Shown here piece by piece: positions 24,419 through 33,260 of a DNA stretch of 64,000 nucleotides (positions within the stretch are counted from its first letter, which is position 1; every line of letters begins with the position of its first letter). This DNA is from Streptococcus oralis ATCC 35037 (GTDB lineage: Bacteria > Bacillota > Bacilli > Lactobacillales > Streptococcaceae): contig NZ_LR134336.1 in the NCBI RefSeq assembly GCF_900637025.1, positions 62,001-126,000 on the forward strand. The letters run 5' to 3'. Position numbers and translations under genes: made by a program. The notes below the pieces were generated by a model. That model saw only the letters and a program-made list of their open reading frames with translations. It did not search any database and had not been told where the DNA came from.

Positions 24419-24667
24419 ATGGAAAAAGATTTAGTTTATATGGCAATATTAGATGATTTACAAGAGTTATATGACAATGGTTGGGACGCCTCTTTTGATT
24501 ATAATGGTCAAGTATGTGGGATTTTTCCTAATTCTGTTCATGATATTGTAGTGGTGATTGGAGATAAGGAATACCAGGTATCATCATTCATTGATCTGAT
24601 TTCTCTAAAAATTGACGATAACACTTTAGTAGAAATTATGGATGGAATTGAAGTGCAGTATTATTAA
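24419..24667 (+). CDS. Small acidic protein, family X member 1
   Basis: An 82-residue protein I do not recognise. It contains WDASFDYNGQVCGIFP, SVHDIVVVIGDKEYQVSSF and LVEIMDGIEVQ. The order F-Y-N, I-VV-G-YE, DD--LV-I-D matches the gene at 25327, so the two are probably one family. The ribosome site is weak (TTGAAAG). It is followed by a degenerate palindrome. Confidence 0.6.
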   Translation: MEKDLVYMAILDDLQELYDNGWDASFDYNGQVCGIFPNSVHDIVVVIGDKEYQVSSFIDLISLKIDDNTLVEIMDGIEVQYY

Positions 24668-24690
24668 AATAAAAATCATCTTTGATGAAT

Positions 24691-24736
24691 GAACTGCACC
24701 CCAAAAATTAGATTTTGTCTGTTAAATTTTTGGAAC
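24691..24736. repeat. Palindromic element P1 (degenerate)
   Basis: GAACTGCACCCCAAAAATTAG with a damaged right arm (TTAAATTTTTGG). Core CACCCC-A-AAA-TTAGA is shared with three other palindromes in the window; the sequence before it (about 24667-24690) is also similar to that before P2. Confidence 0.7.
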
Positions 24737-24780
24737 GTAGCTCAATATGCTACAACGTTCTTATTAGGAGGGGATGGGTA

Positions 24781-25068
24781 ATGGGTTATAGTCAACAAGT
24801 ATTAGACATGCTCCAGCAAGCAGTCAGTGGTCAGATTGATAATTTTTGGGATTTTTCCTTTACGTTTAACGCTCTTTTTGGAGAAGATGCGGAATTTTCC
24901 GAGGCTTGGGATAATGAAAACTCTGAAATGTTTGACGCTCTCAATGACTTTGAGTTGATGATATTTTTAGAGGAACATGATCCAAGCGACAAACAAGGTT
25001 TTATCGATTTCTTAACACCTTACTACGAAAAAGCAAAGCAATTAGCCAATATTGAAAGGAATATTTAA
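24781..25068 (+). CDS. Small acidic protein, immunity-like
   Basis: A 95-residue, probably helical, acidic protein: YSQQVLDMLQQAVSGQIDNF, DFSFTFNALFGEDAEF, and FELMIFLEEHDPSDKQGFID. The helical FSF-E-LM--L---(D/P)S pattern resembles small immunity or colicin-D-immunity-like proteins, but I cannot name the family. AGGAGGGGATGGGTA gives a strong ribosome site. The next gene starts directly after its stop, so they are coupled. Confidence 0.65.
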   Translation: MGYSQQVLDMLQQAVSGQIDNFWDFSFTFNALFGEDAEFSEAWDNENSEMFDALNDFELMIFLEEHDPSDKQGFIDFLTPYYEKAKQLANIERNI

Positions 25069-25260
25069 ATGACACTCTGGAAATTTAACCGTACAGATGT
25101 AATTATCACGTTAAAAAATGGCGCGGTAGTTAGAGGATTTGTAGAAGACTATTGTGACGCCTCTGACAATGACGAGGAGATTGACTCCTTGCTGGTAGAT
25201 GTTGATGGAACTCTTTATGAATATTTTGAAGATGAAATCGTCAGCATCATAGAAAGCTAG
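25069..25260 (+). CDS. LSM-like small protein 3
   Basis: At 63 residues it is the third LSM-like paralogue: TDVIITLKNGAVVRGFVEDY, the acidic insertion DASDNDEEIDSLLVDV, and the end EDEIVSIIES. It shares LW near the N-terminus with protein 1. Its ATG follows the previous stop with no gap, and the ribosome site AAAGGAAT lies inside the upstream gene. Confidence 0.7.
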   Translation: MTLWKFNRTDVIITLKNGAVVRGFVEDYCDASDNDEEIDSLLVDVDGTLYEYFEDEIVSIIES

Positions 25261-25326
25261 TAGTGGGAATAGAATCTAAGGAAAAAATCTTGTTTGTTGA
25301 GATTGTTTTAGTTGGGATGGTCCTAT

Positions 25327-25539
25327 ATGAAAAAGGATGAAATTAAAAAATATTTAGACAAAGATCTTGAATTTAATTATAATAGCCGAGGTGCTTGCTT
25401 TTTATCGAGTATATGTGTAGTTGGTTATGATTATGAAGGTCAGCAGTTTGATACAATTGATGAAGCTATGGAAGCTAAAGTATTTGACGGGAAAAGCTTA
25501 GTAGATATATGGGATGAAGTTTTTCCACAAGTTTTTTAA
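25327..25539 (+). CDS. Small acidic protein, family X member 2
   Basis: A 70-residue relative of the protein at 24419: LEFNYNSRGACFLSSICVVG, YDYEGQQFDTIDEAMEAKVFDGKSLVDIWDEV. The ATG at 25327 is used because the frame upstream has no better start; its ribosome site (GGGATGG) is weak. Followed by palindrome P2, which could serve as terminator. Confidence 0.6.
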   Translation: MKKDEIKKYLDKDLEFNYNSRGACFLSSICVVGYDYEGQQFDTIDEAMEAKVFDGKSLVDIWDEVFPQVF

Positions 25540-25557
25540 AATGAAAAGCACCTTTGA

Positions 25558-25612
25558 TGAACTGCACCCCAAAAGTTAGATTTTTTCTGTCTAACTTTTG
25601 GGGTTCAGTTCA
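25558..25612. repeat. Palindromic element P2
   Basis: 23-base arms (25558-25580 and 25590-25612) starting TGAACTGCACCCC and matching at 22 of 23 positions. The tip sequence resembles IS3-family terminal repeats. May double as terminator for the small-protein array. Confidence 0.82.
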
Positions 25613-26045
25613 AATGTATGAGATATTTTTAGTTTTGATTTAATTTCGATATTTTTCCGGAAAATACATCTTTTTCGGAAAGTTGAGTAATGTAAAAAAA
25701 TGTGTATAAAAACTTTAATTTAAGATTTTTAAAAATAGAGATATCGATTTTCTTTATCCTCTTAATTGTATAATAATTAAGAGATAGAGATATGTGATGA
25801 GGTAGAATTTTGGTCAGAAATAAAAACAATCGAAACAATAGGAATTTCTTATCTTGCTACATTCCTAAATAAAAATAATCGTCTTCAAATCTACCTTGAT
25901 CAAAATAATAAAACTCCATTTTGATATAAAACGACTTTCAAAAACTCAAGACTTAAAATCGATAAAATAAATACAAAAATTATGACGTAGCTATTTTTGT
26001 AAGAAATTATTAGTTTTATGTAAGGTTAATTCTTGCTTATTTTCC
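25613..26045. other. AT-rich intergenic stretch with coding debris
   Basis: A plus-strand open stretch at 25796-25925 without start codon (EVEFWSEIKTIETIGISYLA...) behind a TATAAT box near 25770 looks like the remains of a gene. Otherwise nothing recognised. Confidence 0.35.
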
Positions 26046-26942
26046 TTAGTAACTATATTTTTTGTTATATGGCAAGGAGTCATTTATTATTTCATCGATA
26101 AATTTATAGTAGTAGGTTATTGTTATATCTTTGTCGTTCCAAAATTTATCGTAGTTATCTTTATTATAATATACTGCATAATCTTCTGAGTTGTCATACT
26201 TGTCTAAGTATTTCTTTGAATCTACTAATTTTGTACTAGACTTACCAACACTATAGTCTGTCGCATATACTTGAATCTTATTATAATCTCTGTTAAACGA
26301 GTTAGTATTTTCATCAAAAATTGTAAAAATGACAATATTCATCTTATCAAAGGCTGTATTATAATCCTTAGCATAGTCACTTAAATTCTTATCATGTATT
26401 CTGGATATAATATCCATTCCTAAGTTTGGTCCAAATTCAGCGTAATTATTATTAACGAAATAGTTATTAAAGGGATTACTCTCTTTATCCATCGTAATAT
26501 TGCCAATTTTTCCTCTTGATTTCCCAGTTAGCTGAAATCTCATATCTAGACCCTCCATAGGGATATACTTACTATCACTAGAAAGATAATCATCAAAACG
26601 ATCCCAATTCGAATCTTCAGACAAAACCATGTAAGATCGTATATACACGGTAGTATTTTTCATATCTGCGTCACTGTAGTTATAGATTGAAAATATATCG
26701 TCGTTTTTAGACCAACCTACAGGGTTATTTAACACAAAAGAATATTTCGGTTTATTTGTAAAATACTTATAAGCAGGTATTATTACCGTTGTTAAAATAG
26801 TAAGCACAGATGTAATTATTAACAAAATTCTTTCAAAAAATTTAAAACTAACATCATCAATTAATGTTAATTTATGTTTCCGTGGTGATTTCTTAGCATT
26901 TCTCATATTAGAGTACTGAAATGGGCTCTTAGTCTGTTTCAT
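26046..26942 (-). CDS. Orphan single-pass membrane protein, unknown
   Basis: The 298-residue protein has a basic N-terminus (KKSPRKHKL), one membrane helix at about 36-58 (ERILLIITSVLTILTTVIIPA) and an extracytoplasmic domain rich in Asn, Asp, Tyr and Lys with no motif I know. Coding is markedly AT-rich and differs from the flanking housekeeping genes, as expected of acquired DNA. No good ribosome site is visible, which lowers confidence in expression. It stands alone between debris and the rpmG terminator. Confidence 0.65.
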   Translation of the reverse strand: MKQTKSPFQYSNMRNAKKSPRKHKLTLIDDVSFKFFERILLIITSVLTILTTVIIPAYKYFTNKPKYSFVLNNPVGWSKNDDIFSIYNYSDADMKNTTVYIRSYMVLSEDSNWDRFDDYLSSDSKYIPMEGLDMRFQLTGKSRGKIGNITMDKESNPFNNYFVNNNYAEFGPNLGMDIISRIHDKNLSDYAKDYNTAFDKMNIVIFTIFDENTNSFNRDYNKIQVYATDYSVGKSSTKLVDSKKYLDKYDNSEDYAVYYNKDNYDKFWNDKDITITYYYKFIDEIINDSLPYNKKYSY

Positions 26943-27322
26943 ATTAGAATTCTCCGATGATTTTTAGAATGAAATAAAAAAATTTATTTCTTTTTGCTAA
27001 ATTGTATAATTTAGATTAACTAATTGCAAGTAATATAATCTATTTAACTAAGAAGATAACTATATTTATGTCTTAATTTTTAACATCTACCTTTTTCTCT
27101 TAAACTATTACAAAAGCTGTCAGAATAAGTCTTGTAAGTGTGTAAATTAATTTTTACAGAACTAAATTATTCCCCTATTTAGAATCTATTAATTCATATT
27201 TTATGAAATTAATTAGTAGATATTGTTCTGAAAAGCCTTGATATTACGCCATTTTTAGTTCAACTGAAACCCATACTTTCAAAACCAGGTCTTACGATTT
27301 GTAAGTAAAAGAGCAAATAAAA
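26943..27322. other. AT-rich intergenic stretch
   Basis: No gene, RNA or clear repeat is seen over about 380 bases. It may include the promoter of the minus-strand gene (AT-rich, many TATAAT-like boxes). Confidence 0.3.
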
Positions 27323-27357
27323 AAGAGGAGCTTGACACTAAAGTTCCTCTTCTTTTT
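27323..27357. terminator. Terminator for rpmF-rpmG
   Basis: AAGAGGAGCTT (27323-27333) pairs with AAGTTCCTCTT (27341-27351); T-rich on both strands. On the minus strand it ends the rpmF-rpmG transcript. Confidence 0.8.
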
Positions 27358-27503
27358 AAATAAACGAATCAGTTTCTTATTACATAAAAGGTAGTGAAAA
27401 AGGTAGTGATTCGATTGATTCATATCGCAATGTAGTGAAATTTCGAAATTCAAGAATTGCTTTAAATCAAGGTTTCTAAAGTCTACTGACGAGTAGTGAA
27501 CCC

Positions 27504-27653
27504 TTATTTCACTTCTGTAAACACAACGTGTTTGCGAAGTTTTGGTGAGTATTTCTTCAATTGAAGACGGTCTGGAGTGTTACGTTTGTTTTTAGAAGTA
27601 AGGTACAAGCGTTCACCAGATTCTTTGTGTTCAAGTGTGATATTTACGCGCAT
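27504..27653 (-). CDS. rpmG: 50S ribosomal protein L33
   Basis: A 49-residue protein: [17 protein letters not shown], then [20 protein letters not shown] and a basic C-terminus. It lacks the four zinc cysteines, so it is the zinc-free (C-) L33 form. It follows rpmF by 15 bases with AAGGGAGAT as ribosome site, the common rpmF-rpmG operon. The 150 bases beyond its stop carry several GTAGTGAA direct repeats. Confidence 0.95.
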
Positions 27654-27668
27654 GGTATCTCCCTTCTA

Positions 27669-27851
27669 TTATTCAGCTGATGCAGCCTTAGCGATTTTAC
27701 GTCCTTTGTAGTATCCTTTAAGTGATACGCGGTGAGAACGTGAGTAATCTCCAGTAGTTTCGTCAAAGTTTACAGATGGAGCTGTTACTTTGTAGTGTGT
27801 ACGACGTTTGTTTTTCTTCGCTTTTGAAGTGCGACGTGCAGGTACTGCCAT
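27669..27851 (-). CDS. rpmF: 50S ribosomal protein L32
   Basis: A 60-residue L32: [20 protein letters not shown] at the start, then [17 protein letters not shown]. The usual zinc cysteines of L32 are absent here, as in other streptococcal zinc-free paralogues. AAAGGAGAAAT precedes the ATG. Confidence 0.96.
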
Positions 27852-27908
27852 TTTGATTTCTCCTTTAGGTATTTAAATTCGATTCAATCTAGTGATTTTC
27901 ATCAACTA

Positions 27909-27937
27909 TACTAGGATAACACATTTTTTTTGTAAAG
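27909..27937 (-). promoter_or_regulatory. Promoter of rpmF-rpmG
   Basis: On the minus strand TTTACA (27937-27932), 17 bases, TAGTAT (27914-27909). Confidence 0.75.
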
Positions 27938-27996
27938 TAAAGTTACTTGACAAAAAAAGATGAAAAAATTAGAAGTCATTCAATCAAATTAATCGA

Positions 27997-28011
27997 AATT
28001 TTCTGAAAATT
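27997..28011. promoter_or_regulatory. CodY box upstream of ilvD
   Basis: AATTTTCTGAAAATT matches the CodY consensus AATTTTCWGAAAATT at all 15 positions. It lies just upstream of the extended -10 promoter (TGC-TATAAT, -10 at 28049-28054) of ilvD, fitting repression when branched-chain amino acids are plentiful. Confidence 0.88.
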
Positions 28012-28081
28012 CAAGAATTTTCTTCTGTTCATTGCCTTTAAAATGTGCTATAATAGTAAAAACTGAAATGGGAGGGATAAG

Positions 28082-29785
28082 ATGACTGAATTAGATAAAC
28101 GTCACCGCAGTAGCATTTATGACAGCATGGTTAAATCACCAAACCGTGCTATGCTTCGTGCGACTGGTATGACAGATAAGGACTTTGAAACACCGATTGT
28201 GGGAGTGATTTCGACTTGGGCGGAAAATACACCATGTAACATTCACTTGCATGATTTCGGGAAATTAGCTAAAGAAGGTGTCAAATCTGCAGGTGCTTGG
28301 CCGGTACAGTTTGGAACCATTACCGTAGCGGACGGGATTGCCATGGGAACGCCTGGTATGCGTTTCTCTTTGACATCTCGTGATATCATTGCGGACTCTA
28401 TTGAGGCTGCGATGGGTGGTCACAACGTGGATGCCTTTGTCGCTATCGGTGGCTGTGACAAGAACATGCCTGGTTCTATGATTGCCATTGCCAATATGGA
28501 TATTCCAGCTATTTTCGCCTATGGTGGAACCATTGCACCGGGAAATCTTGATGGCAAAGACATTGACTTGGTTTCTGTCTTTGAGGGAATCGGAAAATGG
28601 AACCACGGTGACATGACAGCTGAGGACGTGAAACGTCTTGAATGTAATGCCTGTCCTGGCCCTGGTGGTTGTGGTGGTATGTACACAGCTAATACCATGG
28701 CGACTGCTATCGAAGTTCTAGGGATGAGCTTGCCAGGCTCTTCATCTCACCCAGCTGAATCAGCTGACAAGAAAGAAGATATCGAAGCAGCAGGACGTGC
28801 TGTTGTTAAGATGCTGGATCTTGGTCTCAAACCATCTGATATCTTGACTCGTGAAGCCTTTGAAGATGCCATCACTGTAACGATGGCTCTCGGTGGTTCT
28901 ACAAATGCCACTCTTCACTTGCTTGCTATTGCCCATGCGGCTAATGTTGATTTGTCCCTTGAGGACTTCAATACGATCCAAGAACGTGTGCCTCACTTGG
29001 CCGACTTGAAACCTTCTGGTCAGTATGTCTTCCAAGACCTCTACGAAGTTGGTGGTGTGCCTGCAGTTATGAAGTACTTGTTAGCAAATGGATTCCTTCA
29101 CGGAGACCGTATCACATGTACTGGTAAAACTGTCGCTGAAAACTTGGCTGATTTTGCAGACCTGACACCAGGTCAAAAAGTCATTATGCCACTTGAAAAT
29201 CCAAAACGTGCGGACGGTCCATTGATCATCTTGAACGGTAATCTTGCTCCTGATGGTGCCGTTGCCAAGGTATCAGGTGTGAAAGTTCGTCGTCACGTTG
29301 GACCAGCTAAGGTCTTTGACTCAGAAGAAGATGCTATCCAAGCTGTCTTGTCAGATGAAATCGTTGATGGCGACGTTGTCGTTGTTCGTTTCGTCGGACC
29401 TAAAGGTGGTCCTGGTATGCCTGAGATGCTCTCACTTTCATCTATGATCGTTGGTAAAGGTCAAGGAGACAAGGTTGCCCTCTTGACAGACGGACGCTTC
29501 TCTGGTGGTACTTATGGTCTCGTTGTTGGACATATCGCACCTGAAGCTCAGGATGGTGGACCAATTGCCTACCTCCGCACAGGCGATATCGTCACAGTTG
29601 ACCAAGATACTAAAGAAATTTCCATGGCTGTATCTGATGAAGAACTTGAAAAACGTAAGGCAGAAACAACCTTGCCACCACTCTATAGCCGTGGTGTCCT
29701 CGGTAAATATGCCCACATCGTATCATCCGCTTCTCGCGGAGCTGTGACAGACTTCTGGAATATGGACAAGTCAGGTAAAAAATAA
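28082..29785 (+). CDS. ilvD: Dihydroxy-acid dehydratase
   Basis: The 567-residue enzyme converts dihydroxy acids to 2-keto acids in valine, isoleucine and pantothenate synthesis. Cysteines for the Fe-S cluster are in GGCDKNMPG and [20 protein letters not shown]; the C-terminal [20 protein letters not shown] is the family signature. Length is typical. GGGAGGG precedes the ATG. A perfect CodY box and a near second copy sit upstream of the promoter. Confidence 0.97.
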   Translation: MTELDKRHRSSIYDSMVKSPNRAMLRATGMTDKDFETPIVGVISTWAENTPCNIHLHDFGKLAKEGVKSAGAWPVQFGTITVADGIAMGTPGMRFSLTSRDIIADSIEAAMGGHNVDAFVAIGGCDKNMPGSMIAIANMDIPAIFAYGGTIAPGNLDGKDIDLVSVFEGIGKWNHGDMTAEDVKRLECNACPGPGGCGGMYTANTMATAIEVLGMSLPGSSSHPAESADKKEDIEAAGRAVVKMLDLGLKPSDILTREAFEDAITVTMALGGSTNATLHLLAIAHAANVDLSLEDFNTIQERVPHLADLKPSGQYVFQDLYEVGGVPAVMKYLLANGFLHGDRITCTGKTVAENLADFADLTPGQKVIMPLENPKRADGPLIILNGNLAPDGAVAKVSGVKVRRHVGPAKVFDSEEDAIQAVLSDEIVDGDVVVVRFVGPKGGPGMPEMLSLSSMIVGKGQGDKVALLTDGRFSGGTYGLVVGHIAPEAQDGGPIAYLRTGDIVTVDQDTKEISMAVSDEELEKRKAETTLPPLYSRGVLGKYAHIVSSASRGAVTDFWNMDKSGKK

Positions 29786-29790
29786 ACTCA

Positions 29791-29823
29791 AAAAGCAAGC
29801 CATTTTCGGCTTGCTTCTTTTTA
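29791..29823. terminator. Terminator between ilvD and the SufT-like gene
   Basis: GCAAGCC (29795-29801) pairs with GGCTTGC (29808-29814), A-rich before and TTCTTTTT after; serves both converging genes. Confidence 0.85.
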
Positions 29824-29845
29824 TCTTCAAAAGTGATTTGCCTCA

Positions 29846-30187
29846 TTAACGAGGTGGCAGTCCAAGGGCAATACGGCCGTAGCGACTGATTCGTGTAATC
29901 TTCCAAGCGGGAGACCAGGTAACTTCAACCTTGACATCTTCGATACCCTCGATTTGTTTTAGACCTGCAACGATTTCGATAGGCAGGCTTTCGGCGCAAT
30001 CGCAGGCGGTGTCAGTGAAGGTCATGACAATCTTGCAGAGACCCGTTTCATCCAGATTGATTTCATAAATCAGTCCTAGATTGTAAACATCCAATTCCAC
30101 ATCTGTATCAAAAACCTTCTCTAGTTTTTCGATAATTTGGTCTTGCAAGGCCAAAGCACGGTCATTGATTTTGATATCCTCTCTCAT
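29846..30187 (-). CDS. SufT/MIP18-family metal-sulfur cluster assembly factor (DUF59)
   Basis: The 113-residue protein has the DUF59/MIP18 pattern: ELDVYNLGLIYEINLDETG, VMTFTDTACDCAESLPIEIV with the conserved TxxxC region, and a C-terminal extension ending SRYGRIALGLPPR typical of Firmicute members. Such proteins help transfer iron-sulfur clusters to targets. Convergence with ilvD, an Fe-S enzyme, is suggestive only. Confidence 0.85.
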   Translation of the reverse strand: MREDIKINDRALALQDQIIEKLEKVFDTDVELDVYNLGLIYEINLDETGLCKIVMTFTDTACDCAESLPIEIVAGLKQIEGIEDVKVEVTWSPAWKITRISRYGRIALGLPPR

Positions 30188-30256
30188 TACAGTCCCTCCA
30201 CGTGATAAATATCCTCTATTTTCTCATAATTCTGACAATTTGGCAAGTTTTTGATG

Positions 30257-30271
30257 AATTTTCTGAAAAGA
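30257..30271. promoter_or_regulatory. Possible CodY box between the SufT-like gene and hisS
   Basis: AATTTTCTGAAAAGA matches 13 of 15 positions of the CodY consensus and lies in the divergent promoter region. Confidence 0.45.
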
Positions 30272-30354
30272 CTCTCTTGCGATTTTCTCCTCTCACTGTT
30301 TTAATCCCTCTATTTATGGTAAAATAAGACTATTAAGTTTAAAGAGGATTCCCT

Positions 30355-31635
30355 ATGAAATTACAAAAACCAAAAGGAACACAGGATATTCTACCTGCTG
30401 AGTCTGCCAAGTGGCAGTACGTTGAGGGCTTTGCCCGTGAGATTTTCAAGCGCTATAACTACGCAGAAGTGCGTACGCCTATTTTTGAGCATTACGAGGT
30501 TATCAGTCGCTCTGTCGGGGATACAACCGATATCGTAACCAAGGAAATGTACGATTTTTATGACAAGGGTGATCGCCATATTACCCTCCGTCCAGAAGGA
30601 ACTGCGCCCGTTGTTCGTTCCTATGTGGAAAATAAACTCTTCGCCCCAGAAGTGCAAAAGCCAAGTAAGTTCTACTACATGGGCCCTATGTTCCGTTATG
30701 AGCGTCCACAGGCAGGTCGTTTGCGCCAGTTCCACCAGATTGGTGTTGAGTGTTTTGGCTCTAGCAATCCAGCTACCGATGTGGAAACCATCGCTATGGC
30801 AGCTCATTTCTTGAAAGAAATCGGTATCCAAGGTGTCAAATTGCATCTTAACACTCTTGGAAATCCTGAGAGTCGTGCGGCTTACCGTCAGGCCTTGATC
30901 GATTATTTGACACCGCTCAAGGAGACCTTGTCTAAGGATAGCCAACGTCGCTTGGAGGAGAATCCTCTCCGTGTCTTGGACTCTAAGGAAAAAGAAGACA
31001 AGGTGGCAGTGGAGAATGCACCTTCTATCTTGGACTTCCTTGATGCAGAAAGCCAAGCTCATTTTGATGCTGTGCGTCAGATGTTGGAAAATCTGGGTGT
31101 AGACTATATCATCGATACCAATATGGTACGTGGTTTGGACTACTACAATCACACCATTTTCGAGTTTATCACTGAGATTGAGGGCAATGACTTGACAGTC
31201 TGTGCGGGTGGTCGCTACGATGGTTTGGTTGCCTACTTTGGTGGTCCTGAGACTGCTGGATTTGGATTTGGTCTTGGTGTAGAACGTCTGCTTCTCATTC
31301 TTGAAAAGCAAGGAGTGTCTCTCCCTATCGAAAACGCTCTAGATGTTTATATCGCAGTCTTGGGTGAAGGAGCAAATGTTAAGGCCTTGGAATTGGTACA
31401 AGCCCTTCGCCAACAAGGATTCAAAGCAGAGCGTGACTACCTCAACCGGAAGCTTAAAGCTCAGTTCAAGTCAGCCGATGTCTTTGCGGCTAAGACTCTC
31501 ATCACTCTCGGAGAGAGCGAAGTCGAAAGCGGACAAGTGACAGTTAAGAACAACCAAACTCGAGAAGAAGTTCAAGTGTCACTTGAGACCATCAGCCAAA
31601 ACTTCTCAGAAATCTTTGAAAAACTAGGATTTTAA
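30355..31635 (+). CDS. hisS: Histidyl-tRNA synthetase
   Basis: A 426-residue class II synthetase. Motif 1 lies around residues 45-65, motif 2 is [20 protein letters not shown], the histidine-specific loops are [11 protein letters not shown] and [10 protein letters not shown], and motif 3 is [13 protein letters not shown]. It charges tRNA-His with histidine. The promoter is an extended -10 TGG-TAAAAT and there is no T-box. A strong terminator follows. Confidence 0.97.
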   Translation: MKLQKPKGTQDILPAESAKWQYVEGFAREIFKRYNYAEVRTPIFEHYEVISRSVGDTTDIVTKEMYDFYDKGDRHITLRPEGTAPVVRSYVENKLFAPEVQKPSKFYYMGPMFRYERPQAGRLRQFHQIGVECFGSSNPATDVETIAMAAHFLKEIGIQGVKLHLNTLGNPESRAAYRQALIDYLTPLKETLSKDSQRRLEENPLRVLDSKEKEDKVAVENAPSILDFLDAESQAHFDAVRQMLENLGVDYIIDTNMVRGLDYYNHTIFEFITEIEGNDLTVCAGGRYDGLVAYFGGPETAGFGFGLGVERLLLILEKQGVSLPIENALDVYIAVLGEGANVKALELVQALRQQGFKAERDYLNRKLKAQFKSADVFAAKTLITLGESEVESGQVTVKNNQTREEVQVSLETISQNFSEIFEKLGF

Positions 31636-31648
31636 TAGTAGAAAAACT

Positions 31649-31680
31649 GGTCAGGAACCATTCCTGACCTTTTTCTTTTG
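31649..31680 (+). terminator. hisS terminator
   Basis: GGTCAGGAA-CCA-TTCCTGACC followed by TTTTTCTTTT. Confidence 0.92.
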
Positions 31681-31781
31681 CAAAATGACAAAAATCTTAA
31701 ACTTTTTGACAAATATGCTTGTCAAAAATAAAAAGATATGTTACAATGAAATCAAGATAAAGAACAAAGGAGAAAAAAGGC

Positions 31782-31985
31782 ATGCTAAAAAATCGTCTAA
31801 AAGAGCTTCGGGCTCGCGATGGTCTGAATCAAACTGAGCTGGCCAAACTAGCTGGCGTGTCCAGGCAGACCATCAGTTTGCTAGAACGGGATGAGTACAC
31901 GCCATCCATCGTCATTGCTTTAAAGATTGCTCAGATCTTTCATGAGCCGGTCGAGTCGGTCTTTCGCTTAGAGGAGGATGAGTGA
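31782..31985 (+). CDS. Small XRE-type HTH regulator
   Basis: A 67-residue DNA-binding protein consisting of one HTH: LKELRARDGLNQTELAKLAG then VSRQTISLLERDEYTPS. The short size and the following membrane genes fit the common regulator-plus-membrane-protein operons of Firmicutes. AAAGGAGAAAAA precedes the ATG. Its stop overlaps the next ATG. Confidence 0.88.
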   Translation: MLKNRLKELRARDGLNQTELAKLAGVSRQTISLLERDEYTPSIVIALKIAQIFHEPVESVFRLEEDE

Positions 31986-32188
31986 TGAACAAGTATAAAG
32001 TGATTTATTACGTTAGTATTCTTGTATTTATTGCAAATATCTTTGCTATGATTGGAAGCCTACTTGGTTGGTTTACGATTGTCGAAAGTAAATACCTCTT
32101 CTGGATTAATATAGTGCTACTATTAGTCTTTAGATGGGTAGAGAAAAAAATAAAGTTTAAAGAGCTCGTAAAAGGAGAAAAGTTATGA
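31985..32188 (+). CDS. Small two-helix membrane protein
   Basis: The 67-residue product has two hydrophobic helices (about 7-26 and 36-53) and a basic tail, with no family I can name. ATG 31985 overlaps the HTH stop by one base and its own stop overlaps the next ATG, so it is translationally coupled on both sides. Confidence 0.7.
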   Translation: MNKYKVIYYVSILVFIANIFAMIGSLLGWFTIVESKYLFWINIVLLLVFRWVEKKIKFKELVKGEKL

Positions 32189-32535
32189 AAGAGTTTTTAG
32201 CAGGTTTTCAAGTCGATACTGAGAACAAAGCACTTGCAGGTGTTTGTGCAGGTTTAGGAAATTATTTTAATATTCAAGCCAATATCGTTCGTTTGGTGAC
32301 AGTCTTGCTGTTTCTCTCTTCGACAGAGATTGGGATTATAACAGTAACTCTCTATGCCTATCTAGCAGGTTGGCTTGGCAATGAACCCTTGGGGGATGGA
32401 GCAAAAAAAGCTAGAAACCAAGCTATTCTCTTACTTGCTGTTTGTTTGATTTTGGTGTCACTTGGAACAGAAGGCTTGACAGCTATTTTTGAATCAGGGA
32501 AAGACTTTGGTCAATGGTTGTCTGGCTTGTTTTAG
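32185..32535 (+). CDS. PspC-domain membrane protein
   Basis: A 116-residue protein with an N-terminal PspC domain: NKALAGVCAGLGNYFNIQAN, IVRLVTVLLFL, then a second helix around 77-95. PspC-type proteins are linked to envelope stress responses. ATGA overlap with the gene before it. Confidence 0.85.
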   Translation: MKEFLAGFQVDTENKALAGVCAGLGNYFNIQANIVRLVTVLLFLSSTEIGIITVTLYAYLAGWLGNEPLGDGAKKARNQAILLLAVCLILVSLGTEGLTAIFESGKDFGQWLSGLF

Positions 32536-32549
32536 AAAGAGGTTAAAAT

Positions 32550-33251
32550 ATGGAAAAGAATCACATAATTTTTGCACTGAAACTTTTTATTATAGGAGCT
32601 TTATTAGGAATACTTGCCGGAGCTCTTGGAGTTAAACCTTTAGGTATTAGCCAAGAGCAAGTAATCCCTGTCTTGTTCTCAATCTTTTTTGGTCTAGGGC
32701 TGATTACGGCAATCCTAACATTTTATTTCACTAGAAAAAGTCATCAGGCTTATCAGAATTATCAACGAGAAGAAGAGGATGAAGGAAATGAGCAAGACTA
32801 TCTTGCTATGTATCGTTTCTTGGATTATGGTACGGTAGCTTGGAATGTTTCTCAAATTAGTATGCTATTCTGTATGCTTTTAGACTTAGGAAGATTTGGC
32901 ATATCAGCAACATCCTTACTTTTGATAGTTGTAAGTATTTGGTCGGGTGTTTACTGCCTCAAAATCACTAGCAAGATTCGTAACTATAAACTTTCTGTTA
33001 TGGCCACACCCAAGGAAGTTTTGGACTACCTTGACACTTATGATGAGGGAGAAAAACAGGCCGAGATGGAAGAAGCTTACTTGATCTTGTTCAAGGTCAA
33101 TCAACTCCTCATTCCTGGTATCTATATTGTCTTAGTAATTCTATCTATGGTATTAGGACAAGTACAGTTGGTTGCTCTGCTGGTAGCAGTTGTCATCCAT
33201 TTGTACACGAATGTTGCACAGTTGCGTAAAACAAAACGTTATTTCAAATAG
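32550..33251 (+). CDS. DUF3169-like membrane protein
   Basis: The 233-residue protein has about six helices (8-26, 36-58, 98-115, 120-138, 178-197, 198-215) and acidic linkers (QREEEDEGNEQDYLAMYRFL). The arrangement matches DUF3169, found beside small HTH regulators in lactic acid bacteria. Function unknown. Confidence 0.72.
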   Translation: MEKNHIIFALKLFIIGALLGILAGALGVKPLGISQEQVIPVLFSIFFGLGLITAILTFYFTRKSHQAYQNYQREEEDEGNEQDYLAMYRFLDYGTVAWNVSQISMLFCMLLDLGRFGISATSLLLIVVSIWSGVYCLKITSKIRNYKLSVMATPKEVLDYLDTYDEGEKQAEMEEAYLILFKVNQLLIPGIYIVLVILSMVLGQVQLVALLVAVVIHLYTNVAQLRKTKRYFK

Positions 33252-33260
33252 GAGAATCTT

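Noticed and set aside
25629..25838. 69-codon minus-strand frame in the AT-rich gap
   Set aside because: No ribosome site, composition typical of random AT-rich DNA (Lys, Ile, Phe, Leu).
30188..30354. T-box riboswitch upstream of hisS
   Set aside because: No AGGGTGGNACCGCG-like antiterminator sequence and no terminator; just an extended -10 promoter.
30391..31311. 306-codon minus-strand open frame over hisS
   Set aside because: Shadow of the strongly biased hisS codons; no ribosome site and no protein family.
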